DNA of 64,000 bases from Phymorhynchus buccinoides (GCA_017654935.2 CM065698.1:1311354-1375353), one strand, 5' to 3'; shown: positions 48,770 to 60,722, counted from the stretch's first letter. Notes: a model not told the origin generated them from the sequence alone. Translations and numbers: made by a program.

Positions 48770-48985
48770 GGGACCTCTGTTTTAAGTCTCATCCGAATGA
48801 CTTTTTCCCGAACTGACGTCAGGTATCCATTTACACCTGGGTGGAGTGAGGAAAATAGGAGTAAAGTGCCTTTCCCAAGGACACACCACTGCGACCCGAG
48901 CTGGATTCGAACCCGCATACTAGCAAATCTAACGGATTACGAGCCAGCGACTCAAACCAATTGAGCTGCAGCAGCCCAAAGCTTT
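48770..48985 (-). mobile_element. tRNA-derived SINE
   Basis: Read on the minus strand, it starts with a tRNA-like head: GCAGCTCAATTGGTTTGAGT (A box) and GGGTTCGAATCC (B box), the pol III internal promoter. It continues into CCTTGGGAAAGGCACTTTAC and CTCACTCCACCCAGGTGTAA, a conserved SINE body block seen in mollusc and other marine SINEs. It is not a functional tRNA because the cloverleaf does not close. Confidence 0.8.
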
Positions 48986-49105
48986 CATTAGTTTCAATCT
49001 CAATGTGGTGTTCTAGCATTTTCATAAAACTGATACTCTGTGTGTGTGTGTGTGTGTATGTGTGTGTGTACCATGTGTGTGTGTGTGTGTGTGTGTATAC
49101 AGGCA

Positions 49106-49364
49106 CTGTCGCAGCCAAAATCGTTGCTCGTTCAAATCTGTCGCCCGCTACTAATAACAAAAATAGTACTATGAGAGTGTGTATTTGCGACAACCACAAA
49201 TTTCACTCTTTCTTTACTTGAACCATTTACCTAACCCTAACCCTAACCCTATCCCTAACCCTAGAAAAAAAGTGAAATTTGTAGTTTATGCTCAATGTCG
49301 CAAATACACACACTCATAGTAGCGGGCGACAGATTTGAACGAGCGACGATTTTGGCTGCGACAG
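49106..49364. mobile_element. Fold-back element with CCCTAA centre, copy 2
   Basis: 259 bp, the same family as 48368-48599 in the opposite orientation. Ends are CTGTCGCAGCCAAAATCGTT and complement, again flanked by GCA. The centre carries about five CCCTAA units with one CCCTAT variant. Confidence 0.85.
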
Positions 49365-49551
49365 GCACATTGTTTCACTTTCAGTGTGTGTGTGTGTGTG
49401 TATGTGTGTGTGTGTGTGCATGTTTGTGTGTATGTGTCACTGTCTGTGTGTGTTTGTGTCACTGTGTGTGTGTGCGCGCATGTGAAGCAACATGAACAAG
49501 AATAAATTTAAATCCTCTTTTTTTCTCTATATTTTTTCCCCATCTTATCAG

Positions 49552-49699
49552 CGTGACTGTCTCTCCCAAAGGTTCCATTGATGGCCGGTCTGTTGCTGTT
49601 GGGAGTGTGACCATTGTCACAGGCTGTTGTGATCACATCTCCGTCATCATGAGGTTACCCTGCCTTCCATCCACACCGCTCTGCCATCTTTGCTTGTTG
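49552..49699 (+). CDS. TNF-receptor-like gene, exon 1 (5' UTR and start of signal peptide)
   Basis: An acceptor (CATCTTATCAG) precedes 49552 and a GTGAGT donor follows 49699. The coding part starts at ATG 49649 and gives MRLPCLPSTPLCHLCLL, ending in phase 0. Joined to the next exon (LLAWGSEVKVRGHQCPPG) it makes a hydrophobic stretch LCHLCLLLLAWG, a good signal peptide with likely cleavage near AWG/S. The phase match and the signal peptide formed only by splicing support the join. The first intron (5.7 kb) holds three LINE fragments. Confidence 0.65.
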
Positions 49700-49799
49700 G
49701 TGAGTCAATCTCTTTCCTTCCTTTTTGTTACTATTTTTAGATCCCTACTATAAGCTTTCAACTGTTGGTTGGCGCTCTTTTGCTGTCTCAGGACCGACC

Positions 49800-51235
49800 T
49801 CCTAGAACAAACTTCCTCTTTCCCTCCGTCAGCAACCGACCCTCTCTGCTTTCAAAGCTAACACGCGCCGTTACGTCACCGCCAAGAGCGTGCCGATAGA
49901 CTGGAGCCGTGGTACCGTTTAGTTAGCACTGAACTGAACTCGGCGAAGTCAGAAAAGCGTGTAGCTGAAAGAGCATGGCTTAAGACCCCCCTTACCGATA
50001 CGAAACAAATCTTCAACGCTGCGAAACGAAAAATAGCGAACATAGTGTTGACAGCAAGATCCTCCTTTTACACTGACCAAATAAACAATGCAGTGACCTC
50101 TAGCCGGCTGTTTTCTATCTGCAGCAAACTACTGGGGCGTGAAAAAAGCACCCCTCTCCCTACCACCCACCCTGTCAGTGACCTTCCTGATGTCTTTAAC
50201 GACTACTTTGTTCAGAAAATCCAGCTGATCAGAAACGAACTTGATCAGGCTTCTTCCACACCTAGGCCTACCACCCTGTTAGACCAAATAGGAACAACAT
50301 CCACGTTCTTGGAATTTCAGCCAGTTACTGCCTTTGAATTGAAGAAGATCATTCTAAAAGCTAAACCCACTTCCTGTCCTCTTGACCCTATACCGACGCC
50401 ACTTTTCATAGAGTATCTTGATGAACTACTCCCTACTCTCACCCATATTGTCAACAACTCTCTGACATCTGGCTCCTTTCCATCTGTGTTCAAAACTGCC
50501 ATTGTCAAACCACTTCTAAAGAAATCATCCCTTGACCCAAACACTCTCAAGAACTATAGGCCTATATCCAACCTCTCTTTCATATCAAAAATCATCGAGA
50601 AATTAGTTCTTCATCAACTCCTAGGCTATCTCAATGAACATCAACTCATCAGTTGTTCACAATCAGCGTACAGGCCATTTCACAGCACTGAAACGGCACT
50701 GTTGAAAGTAACTAATGACATTCTCTTAGCTCTTGACTCTGGTGACGCATCTATATTAACTCTTTTGGATCTTTCAGCTGCTTTTGATACTATTGACCAC
50801 CATATACTCCTTAAGAGGCTTCAAATCACCTATGGAATATCAAGCACTGCTCTGTCATGGTTCTCGTCTTACCTTTCTGGTCGAACTCAGTCTGTCTCCA
50901 TCAATGACTCATCTTCTGCAATGGTTGGCCTCACATGTGGGTTTCCTCAAGGCTCAGTACTTGGACCAGTCCTCTTCATCATGTACACTAAACCCCTGTC
51001 CGAGTTGATCACTTCTCATTCAGTTGATTCTCAGTCTTTTGCTGATGATACACAACTCCACAAGCCTGTATCCCCATCTACCATTCTTCCTTCTATATCT
51101 TCACTTGAATTCTGCATTCGCAACATCAAATTATGGATGCTACAAAACAAACTGAAAACAAACTGAAGCTGAATGACGACAAAACGGAGGCCTTGTTCAT
51201 CCACTCTCCATCTAGAAAACTTTTTCATGTACAAA
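49800..51235 (+). mobile_element. LINE fragment with intact RT palm (CR1/L2-like)
   Basis: The frame opens near 49905 (EPWYRLVSTEL) and runs to a stop at 51166. It has linker text, then NYRPISNLSFISKIIEKLV, SQSAYRPFHSTETALLKVTN, LLDLSAAFDTIDH, GFPQGSVLGPVLF and SQSFADDTQLHKP. The catalytic FADD is intact. The element stops near 51235, before the thumb and 3' UTR, so it is 3' truncated as well. 5' parts (endonuclease) are missing or unrecognisable. Confidence 0.85.
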
Positions 51236-51653
51236 CATAATACCTAAAAATCAAAGTCTACAAGGATACATTACATGCTAATAGGGGTTTATTTTACATT
51301 TATATACCCACTCACCCATCTCCCCCCCCCCCCCCCCCCCCCCCCCCCATCATTCTCACTCTCTATTCATACAAGTAATTATTTTCGCTGTCACATCAAC
51401 AGAATAGGCTGTGATATAATAATAGTATGTTCATTATTGTTATGCAATTAACTTTTCTTAAAATAAATATGTTTACAGATTTGACATTAATTTTTTTTTT
51501 ATAAAACCCCCAAAAAAACAAAGCAGTCAAATAAGCGTTGAAATGATTTTTTTTTTTCAAAAATGACAGCAGTAGCAATTTTGATACAGATCCAGCACAG
51601 CCCACTTCCCTATTGTAACAGCCATTCCTCAAACACTAATAGTAATGACAGCG
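51236..51653. other. Spacer with poly-C run
   Basis: AT-rich, with a run of about 26 C at 51322-51348. No gene. Confidence 0.6.
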
Positions 51654-53040
51654 TTATGCTAAGAGTGAGTTATATGGTAACCACTTTGTATTAAATTTAT
51701 CCTGAAGCATGTCCAGCTGGTGTACATATCTATCAACCTTCTTTAAGTGTATCAATTTCATTGATACGACATATATAAACAAAGTATTTTGCTTGTAGCA
51801 AAATAAAAGATAAACCTTCGTCCATTCTGTAATTTTCACCACAACCAAATAATACAATACAAGCAGTGAATGATAATCTGTCACAATGCACACACATATT
51901 TTTTATAAAATTTTCTAATTCTTCCCAAAAGGTTCTGGTATGTACACATGCCCATAAATAATGAAAAACAGTGTCTTTTTCTGCATTACAAAAATTGCAC
52001 AAGTTATTTTCTTTTATTCCCATTTTGTTTAAGATAGAGTTTGTAACAATAATTCTGTTGTTTATTTTGATTTGAAACCACCGTAGTTTTACTTCTGGGA
52101 TAGTTTTAACATTATGAAATACTTTTGACCAATTAATTTGACTTCTTAAAATACGTTCCCAGTTTGTTGATGCAACTGGTAGTTTTGCTTTATCTATCAT
52201 TGCTTTGTAAAATATTTTAGATCCTTTTTGGTTTGTAATGACTAAATCCAGGGCTTTTACTCTTTCGCGACAGGTGTTATTTATGACGTGTATACCATTT
52301 TTTCTCATATACATTTTAATCGTATCAATAGATCCTAAAGCATCCAGAGGACGAGCATTCAAGCCGTACTTTTGATTAAGTTCATTCATATTTAAGAATG
52401 ATCCATTATCTTTTAAAAGATCTTTAACATACATTATGTTTTTGTCTGCCCAATCTGGAAAATATAATATTTTATCATCAATCTTGAATTTTTCGTTGAA
52501 AAAAATGGGTTCCATCAAAAGATCTTCTGGCTCGGATGTTTCAGTTTTGTAAAACAAAATGTGGTAGGCATCAAAAACGTCTTTCCAAAATGGATTAACA
52601 TTGGCTTTTTTCAGTTTTCCAGGTCCAAATTTGTGAATCGTACTAACTTCTGAGAATTCATTATGTAATATTTTTGCCCATTTCGGTTGTTTGTCACCTA
52701 ACAATTTATTGAGCCAATTTAATTTAAGTGAATAAATGTAGGCTTTGATATAAGGCATATTGATGCCCCCTTCTTCAATTGGATGAATTGCAATAGATCT
52801 TTTAATCTTATCCCTTTTCTTATCCCATATGAAATCAATGATCATCCTCTGGAGTTGTTGGACAAAATTGTCTGGAGGGTTAGGGAGTAAAATCCACAAA
52901 TACACCAGCTTAGACAAAATTAGTGATGTTAGAATGGCTACTCTACCTAGTGGTGTGCTGGATCTTTTAGACCAAATATTAAATAATGTCTTAGTTTCCT
53001 GAAATTTATCTTTCATATTTATTTCTGCCATATCAGTAAG
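51654..53040 (-). mobile_element. L1/Tx1-like LINE, C-terminal part
   Basis: Minus-strand ORF of 432 codons (53031-51733), then a shifted frame to 51654. Blocks include STPLGRVAILTSLILSKLVY, IIDFIWDKKRDKIKRSIAIH, EEGGINMPYIKAYIYSLKLN and, near the end, CNFCNAEKDTVFHYLWACVH, the CxxC...HxxxxC zinc knuckle of L1/Tx1 LINE ORF2. RT and endonuclease are missing (5' truncated). One frameshift near 51760-51800. It lies in the receptor gene intron, antisense. Confidence 0.85.
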
Positions 53041-53289
53041 ATCATTTGTGAACCATCTCTTCTCTTCTCTTTCTTGCCATTAGGTCTGTTTCTGCTGTAT
53101 TCCATTTATGTTATCCGTGTGTTTTCGCTTTGTATTGCGTTTTTGTTTGAATGCGCTATGAATGCTAATGTGTGTGTGCGCTTTGATTTGAATTCTATCA
53201 AGATTCAGCACCGTATAGTAGTAGTAGTACTAGTAGTAGTACTGTAGTAGTAGTAGTAGTAGTAGGTAGGGTCTAGGGACAAAACAAGC
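53041..53289. repeat. Short spacer with (GTA)n
   Basis: (TAG)n/(GTA)n near 53217-53263. Otherwise unremarkable. Confidence 0.7.
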
Positions 53290-54130
53290 CGTGAAGCTTT
53301 TTAGGAGTCCCATCATGTTAAACATTGGCAGGTATTGTTTTGGTCAAGGTACGGTTAAAAACATTTTTTCCTATGAAAATAAATTAATCAAAGCTTCTAA
53401 ATATACTAACAAAGTTTGGAAATTCATCAAGACGATTTTTGAAGATGTTTTGTTAGTATTTATATTTGGTGCACATTTTAACTCAAAAGGAAATTCATTC
53501 CACATGTAATAATAGATGTATTGTTAGCAACTCTGTTAGTGTTACTGAATTTTTTTTTTTCTAATATTAGTATTACACCTTTTGATAAATATCTTACCAT
53601 CAGAATTTCTTGTCAGATTATACTGTGGTGATTCAAATAATTTATCCCATGACAAATCAATATGGCCATTAAATAATTTGTAAGTTTCAATAAGATCCCC
53701 CCTAATTCTTCTTCCTTTTCATGAAAACAAATTGAGATACAAAAGTCTATTTTCATAAGACATATTTTTACACTGCTTTACAAGTTTAATAGCTCTGCGT
53801 TGAACTTTTTCTATTGATTTTGACTGGTACTTAAATCTTGGGGACCAAATAATATTGCCATACTCTAAATGTGGCCTTACTAATGCTTTATATAATTTAT
53901 TGAAAATATCACAGTTCATACTTATAGTTATAAATGTTCTTTTGATTAGACCAATCATTTTATTAGCCTTATTAATACAATTTTGAATGTGTCATTGTGT
54001 GTGTCAAAAGAAAAATCTTTGTCAAAAGTCACTCCAAGGTCCTTTTCATCTTCACATGTTGTCACAGAGTATGATACATTGTTCTTGGTCATGGTATACT
54101 CAGTATTAAAATACAGATTCCATTTATAAA
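53290..54130 (-). mobile_element. Decayed CR1-like LINE fragment
   Basis: Minus strand over several frames: TKNNVSYSVTTCEDEKDLGV, then IGLIKRTFITISMN, ALVRPHLEYGNIIWSPRFKY and EKVQRRAIKLVK, then a C-terminal tail of the SNTNRVANNTSI type. DLGV and the HLEYGN..W.P block are typical of CR1-like reverse transcriptase C termini. It contains frameshifts. Confidence 0.8.
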
Positions 54131-54149
54131 TAATGTATGTTGTTGTTGG

Positions 54150-54173
54150 GGGGGGGGGGGGGGGGGGGGGGTG
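54150..54173. repeat. Poly-G run
   Basis: About 22 G in a row. Another short run lies near 54722. Confidence 0.9.
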
Positions 54174-54309
54174 TGTTTTGTATGTGTGCTTGATAAGCTT
54201 TATTGTTATCTAATCTATGTGAATAACATGTGCTTTTATGTATTTTATATCTTGGTTTACACTATGTCATGTCTCATCACTTTTTTTTAGATTGATGTGC
54301 ACGCTGGAA

Positions 54310-54795
54310 AATTCACAATGCTTTATTGTCTTCGAATGAAGAAAATCTTTTTCGGTAAATTCTTCTCGGTTAATTCTATTTTTCCGTTATTGCCTTTCTT
54401 ACCATACATAAAGCTGTATTTTAGGAACATTTTTAGCTAATAACCTTTTTGGAATACTAACCCTATCCCTAACCCTAGCCCTAAACCTAACCCTACCCCC
54501 CACCCTATAAGACGGAAAAACGCAACGAACCACAACTGTGACAAATCGCGGTGTACTGCAGTACATAGTGGGGGGTAGGGGTTTAGGGCTAGGGTTAGGG
54601 ATAGGGTTAGTATTCCAAAAAGGTTATTACTTTGTATATTAGCTAAAAATGTTCCTAAACTACAGCTTTATGTATGGTAAGAAAGGCAAAAACGAAAAAA
54701 TAGAATTAACTGAGAAATGCAGGGGGGGGGGGGCACATCTTTACCTTTACCGAAAAAGATTTTCTTCATTCGAAGACAATAAAGCATTGTGAATT
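54310..54795. mobile_element. Large fold-back element with telomere-like motifs
   Basis: 486 bp, with arms of about 220 bp complementary over AATTCACAATGCTTTATTGT, CTTCGAATGAAGAAAATC, AGAATTAA and AAAAGGTTATTA-type text. Near the loop each arm holds degenerate CCCTAACCCTA repeats (54462-54500) and their complement (54572-54610). Not related by eye to the 48368 family. No clear target duplication. Confidence 0.8.
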
Positions 54796-54799
54796 AGTA

Positions 54800-55172
54800 T
54801 GTAATGTTGTATTATGAATGTATGCATGCAGACTATGGTATTTGTAAATATATTTGTGAGTGCAAGTTGTATATTTTTAATATGTGTATGTAGGTATAAG
54901 TTAGATGGATGGATATTTGTGAGTGCAAGTTGTATATTTTTAATATGTGTATGTAGGTATAAGTTAGATGGATGGATAGTTGGCTGTATCATGCATGTGC
55001 ATGATGTGAGTGTATGTGTGCATACGTGTGTGTGTGTGTGTGTAGGTGCGCGCGATATTTGGAATAGTTGCATATTTTATTTTAGGGTTTTTCTACATAC
55101 CATATTTGTTTTATCTTTGCAAAAAGAATTTCCTGTAAAATGGACAATAAAATATTGATTGATTGATTGTGG
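54800..55172. repeat. 66-bp duplication and (GATT)n tail
   Basis: Two copies of a 66-bp unit (TTTGTGAGTGCAAGTTGTAT, TATAAGTTAGATGGATGGAT) at 54850-54980. Then GTGTG repeats and ACAATAAAATATTGATTGATTGATTG at 55143-55168, resembling a LINE 3' tail on the plus strand. Confidence 0.65.
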
Positions 55173-55423
55173 TTTGTTTGAAGTGGGGGGCGTTATTTGA
55201 ATTGGCCGTATGCTGGTGTACTTTGATTGTGTCTGAATGTTGTTTGTAATTGTAATTTGCATATGTTGATGTAAAGTGGATGTGTGTGGACGCGCGCTCA
55301 TGTGTATGTGTGTGCGTGTGTGTGTGAATGAGTGAGAGAGAGAGAGAAAGGGTTTGGTGCTTTAGAATTACAATATAATAATATTTTCATTCCACTGACT
55401 CGTAGCATGACCTTGGTGTGCAG

Positions 55424-55538
55424 CTATTGGCCTGGGGGTCAGAAGTGAAGGTCAGAGGTCACCAGTGTCCCCCAGGTCAGATCTTCCACAGTGATGAAGG
55501 CACAGCCAAGTGTTGTGAGCCTGTCAACTGCAGCCCGG
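55424..55538 (+). CDS. TNF-receptor-like gene, exon 2
   Basis: 115 nt after GGTGTGCAG, before a GTCAGT donor. Phase 0 start, ending one base into an Asp codon. It encodes LLAWGSEVKVRGHQCPPGQI, FHSDEGTAKCCEPVNCSP. The CPPGQ...CC..V.C spacing resembles the first cysteine-rich domain of TNF receptors. Its tail and donor are copied twice just downstream. Confidence 0.7.
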
Positions 55539-55549
55539 GTCAGTGTTAA

Positions 55550-56440
55550 TTGTTATAGTGTAGTGTGGTTTAGCGTAGTGTAGTGTAGTGTAGTGTGGTG
55601 TAGTGTAATAGTGTAGTGTAGTGTGGTGTTGAAGGCAGAGCCAAGTGTTGTGAGCCTGTCAACTGCAGCCCGGGTCAGTGTTATAGTGTAGTGTGGTTTA
55701 GCGTAGTGTAGTGTAGTGTAGTGTAGTGTAGTGGTGTATTGTAATAGTGTAGTGTGGTGTAGTGTGGTGTTGAAGGCAGAGCCAAGTGTTGTGAGCCTGT
55801 CAACTGCAGCCCGGGTCAGTGTTGTAGTGTAGTGTAGTGTGGTGTAGTGTAGTGTAACAGTGTAGTGTACTGTAGTGTAGTATAGTGTGGTGTAGTGTAA
55901 TAGTGTAACGTAGTGTGGTGTGGTGTAGTGTACTGTTGTGGTGTAGTGTGGTGTAGTGTACCATGGTGTAGTGTAGTGTGGTGTAGTGTAATAGTGTAAC
56001 GTAGTGTGGTGTGGTGTGTGTACTGTGGTGTAGTGTACTGTGTGGTGTAGTGTGGTGTAGTGTACCATGGTGTAGTGTAGTGTGGTGTAGTATAGTGTAG
56101 TGTAGTGTAGTGTGGTATAGTGTAGTGTAGTATAGTGTAGTGTATCGTGGTGTAGTGTGGTGTAGTGTAGTGTAGTGTAGTGTGGTGTAGTGTAGTGTAG
56201 TGTGGTGTAGTATAGTGTAGTGTAGTGTGGTGTAGTGTAGTGTAGTATGGTGTAGTGTAGTGTAGTGTAGTGTAGTGTAGTGTAGTGTAGTATAGTGTAG
56301 TGTAGTATAGTGTAGTGTACCGTGGTGTAGTGTAGTGTGGTGTAGTATAGTGTAGTGTGGTGTAGTATAGTGTAGTGTAGTGTGGTGTAGTATAGTGTAG
56401 TGTAGTGTGGTGTAGTATAGTGTAGTGTAGTGTGGTCAAA
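55550..56440. repeat. TAGTG(TAGTG/TGGTG) minisatellite with two exon-2 tail copies
   Basis: A 5-10-bp repeat (TAGTGTAGTGTGGTG) fills this stretch. Inside it, at about 55626-55682 and 55771-55825, are two copies of exon 2 tail text (GCCAAGTGTTGTGAGCCTGT, CAACTGCAGCCCGG) with the GTCAGTGTT donor. Confidence 0.9.
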
Positions 56441-56609
56441 AGGCTTACTATAGAAAGAGCGAGCACTCTGGTTTTTCCCTCTGTAAAAAGACAGGCACAG
56501 CTGCGATGCTTTTGCGTGCTAGGCAGGCTGAGGCAGTACTAACAGGTAGTAACAACAGTGTTAACAGTGAACTGTATTATGCTGTTAATGTGTTGGAGTT
56601 TTAAAATAA

Positions 56610-56745
56610 TATCTGTATTGTCCAAAAATGGGGACTTTCCTGGTGTTGCACTGCCTCCGGGCTTTGCCTCCAGGATCGTTCCCACCATCTTTATATCTAC
56701 TAATGTCCTATATGTGTCTGTTTCATACTGGAGGATGTTAAACAG
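56610..56745. repeat. Single copy of the 88-bp dispersed repeat
   Basis: Contains GGGACTTTCCTGGTGTTGCA, CTGCCTCCGGGCTTTGCCTC and ATCTTTATATCTACTAATGT, matching the 11660-12158 array. Confidence 0.8.
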
Positions 56746-56950
56746 ATATTTCTTTTTCTTGTTTCTTGGAATTCAAATGCAAATCCAATTCTAGGCCTAA
56801 TGATAACAGTTTGCACGCGAAGTGAAGGTTACAAACAAAAGAGAAATAATCTGTGAGTTTAATATGCACAAATCATGTACTAAATCATCAACTGAGCATG
56901 TGTGCGTGTGTGTGTATGTACCAGAGATACAGAGAGAGAGAGAGAGAAGG

Positions 56951-57014
<64 letters not shown>

Positions 57015-57253
57015 TTGATTTAATTCCATTTCCCCCTTTCAGGTATACAGAATTGTAACAAAGCAGTAATCAAGCAACCAGTTTTAAGCATGAGAGAAAC
57101 AGAGAGACAAAAAAGTAGAAAAACGACAACGAAGAAGGTTTTTGTTGATAATGATGATGATGATGATGATGATGGCTTTTGATTGGATATTTAATGGTTA
57201 CCTGAATGATAACATGATCTACAATATAATTAAATAAATGAATACTTGAGTGT

Positions 57254-57285
<32 letters not shown>

Positions 57286-57482
57286 CACAGAGAGAGAGAC
57301 AGACACAGAGAGAGACAGTACTGTATATATAGAATTAATTCAAATGAGTTCAAAAATATTCTTTTTATGTTCATTAGTTGTTGGAGTTCTTTCATTCAGT
57401 TTTATTTTTGAATATAAAAAAAAAGATATCTTTCCCATTTAAATTGTAGTCCTACAAGTAAAGGCCAGATATAAATTAAAAA
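56746..57482. other. Intronic stretch with (GA)n tracts
   Basis: (GA)n at 56932-57010 and 57257-57318, and (GAT)n near 57150. No gene. Confidence 0.8.
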
Positions 57483-57485
57483 ACA

Positions 57486-59630
57486 TTGAAAAACACCAAC
57501 AAAAAACACCAACACCAACACCCCGTGCAAAAACACCAACACCAACACCCCATACAAAAACACCAACACCAACACCCCGTACAAAAACACCAACACCAAC
57601 ACCCCATACAAAAACACCAACACCAACACCCCGTACAAAAACACCAACACCAACACCCCAAACAAAAACACCAACACCAACACCCCGTACAAAAACACCA
57701 ACACCAACACCCCATACAAAAACACCAACACCCCATACAAAAACACAACAACACCCCATACAAAAACACCAACACCAACACCCCATACAAAAACACCAAC
57801 ACCAACACCCCGTACAAAAACACCAACACCAACACCCCGTACAAAAACACCAACACCAACACCCCGTACAAAAACACCAACACCAACACCCCATACAAAA
57901 ACACCAACACCAACACCCCATACAAAAACACCAACACCAACACCCCATACAAAAACACCAACACCAACACCCCATACAAAAACACCAACACCAACACCCC
58001 GTACAAAAACACCAACACCAACACCCCGTACAAAAACACCAACACCAACACCCCGTACAAAAACACCAACACCAACACCCCATACAAAAACACCAACACC
58101 AACACCCCATACAAAAACACCAACACCAACACCCCATACAAAAACACCAACACCAACACCCCATACAAAAACACCAACACCAACACCCCATACAAAAACA
58201 CCAACACCAACACCCCATACAAAAACACCAACACCAACACCCCATACAAAAACACCAACACCAACACCCCATACAAAAACACCAACACCAACACCCCATA
58301 CAAAAACACCAACACCAACACCCCATACAAAAACACCAACACCAACACCCCGTACAAAAACACCAACACCAACACCCCCAAAAACACCAACACCAACACC
58401 CCATACAAAAACACCAACACCAACACCCCGTACAAAAACACCAACACCAACACCCCATACAAAAACACCAACACCAACACCCCGTACAAAAACACCAACA
58501 CCAACACCCCATACAAAAACACCAACACCAACACCCCATACAAAAACACCAACACCAACACCCCATACAAAAACAACAACACCCCATACAAAAACACCAA
58601 CACCAACACCCCATACAAAAACACCAACACCAACACCCCATACAAAAACACCAACACCAACACCCCATACAAAAACACCAACACCAACACCCCATACAAA
58701 AACACCAACACCAACACCCCATACAAAAACACCAACACCAACACCCCATACAAAAACACCAACACCAACACCCCATACAAAAACACCAACACCAACACCC
58801 CATACAAAAACACCAACACCAACACCCCATACAAAAACACCAACACCAACACCCCATACAAAAACACCAACACCAACACCCCATACAAAAACACCAACAC
58901 CAACACCCCATACAAAAACACCAACACCAACACCCCATACAAAAACACCAACACCAACACCCCATACAAAAACACCAACACCAACACCCCATACAAAAAC
59001 ACCAACACCAACACCCCATACAAAAACACCAACACCAACACCCCATACAAAAACACCAACACCAACACCCCATACAAAAACACCAACACCAACACCCCAT
59101 ACAAAAACACCAACACCAACACCCCATACAAAAACACCAACACCCCATACAAAAACACCAACACCAACACCCCATACAAAAACACCAACACCAACACCCC
59201 ATACAAAAACACCAACACCAACACCCCATACAAAAACACCAACACCAACACCCCATACAAAAACACCAACACCAACACCCCATACAAAAACACCAACACC
59301 AACACCCCATACAAAAACAACAACACCAACACCCCATACAAAAACAACAACACCAACACCCCATACAAAAACAACACCACCAACACCCCATACAAAAACA
59401 ACACCAACACCCCATACAAAAACAACACAACACCAACACACCAACACCCCATACAAAAACAACAACACCAACACCCCATACAAAAACAACACCAACACCC
59501 CATACAAAAACACCAACACCAACACCCCATACAAAAACACTAACACCAACACCCCATACAAAAACAACAACCAAACACCCCATACAAAAACAACAACACC
59601 AACACCCCATACAACAACAACAACCAACAC
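57486..59630. repeat. 27-bp satellite, about 79 copies
   Basis: Units of ACACCAACACCAACACCCC(A/G)TACAAAA. The unit is nine codons without stops in most frames, so four overlapping ORFs of more than 680 codons exist on both strands. All are artefacts. CATAC/CGTAC variants cluster at 57500-58500 and are absent from most of the right half. Irregular units appear after 59320. Confidence 0.97.
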
Positions 59631-60554
59631 CCTGGTTTCCGTTAGTAAGAATTTTTTTTATCTCTTTCTTTTTCCTTATACATCTTATATTTCATTCACT
59701 AAGAAATAAAACTCACTTCCGACTGAAGTACAGATCTGTGTGTGTGTGTGTGTGTTTTTGGAAACAAAGCATTTGGAAAAATGAGTGAACTGTTCATTAA
59801 TTTCCGTTATATGCTAATCAGGGGAGGATCAATCAGTCCAGAGTAGTGAGGGAGCTCCAATTGCTTTATGGGGCTGACAGTAATTTGATTTTAAAAGATG
59901 CAAAGAAGGCCTTTCCTTGAAGAATAAGATCAAACTCTGGCATGAAATTGTATGATGTCATGGATTTCCCCCTCTTTTAAAAAATGTGTTCTTTATTTTT
60001 ATTTTCTAGCGGAGAGGGGGGGGGGGGGGGGCCGCAACCCATGTAACCCCCCAGATCCGCCCCTGGGTTTATGTCTTTTAGGTCTGCAGTTATTTCGAAC
60101 TGACTGATTACATATAAATGCAATTGTTTGGAAGCAAGAACTGACCATGATTACAGAAACTAAAAAAAAAGTTGATGGGTTCTTTCACATCTCGTCTACT
60201 TCATATGTGTTCTATGTAGGATTTCAATTTGTACATGCATGCACACAGACAGGCAGGCAGATGGATACCAAAACACACACACACACACACACACAGGCAC
60301 ACTCACGTCATTATATTAGGCTGTACACCACTCGCACGGCTATATGCATGCATACAGGCGTACAAACACATTTGCATACACGTGAGGTAAAGGGGGGAAA
60401 GACTACACAACCACAATAAACATAAAACAACAAGAAGAAATACAGATGTTAAGCAGTGAACATGTGTTTAATTCAGGCCACCAGCATGCAACATTCCACA
60501 GCACCGCTCCCATGTCCGTTTATTATGATGATTATTATTATTTGGTTGGTTCAG
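59631..60554. other. Intron with small CA repeat; no gene
   Basis: Contains G-run text near 60016-60030 and (CA)n near 60272-60295. No feature besides these. Confidence 0.6.
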
Positions 60555-60722
60555 ACCATGTGGTGAAGTATTGTGAGAACAACGGCGAAGCGGACCGCTG
60601 CTGGAAATGCCCCGACAATTACGGCCTGTACAAACGGACGTCGTCCTTCGCCGTGGAGCCATGCCACGTCCTCAAGATCTTCCCCTCCGTGTCAGAAAAC
60701 GACAAGTGCCAAGCACAGAACG
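60555..60722 (+). CDS. TNF-receptor-like gene, exon 3
   Basis: 168 nt after TTGGTTCAG, before GTAAAC. It completes the Asp codon and ends one base into a Glu codon. It encodes HVVKYCENNGEADRCWKCPD, NYGLYKRTSSFAVEPCHVLK and ENDKCQAQN. Five cysteines with C..CWKCP spacing fit a TNF-receptor cysteine-rich domain. Its tail and donor are repeated once right after. Confidence 0.75.

Noticed and set aside
48860..48960. tRNA gene
   Set aside because: A and B boxes are present but the stems do not close, and the sequence continues into a SINE body.
57402..59630. Overlapping long ORFs of more than 680 codons on both strands
   Set aside because: All arise from a 27-bp satellite whose unit is a multiple of three. 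No domain, no splice context, and equal openness in several frames.
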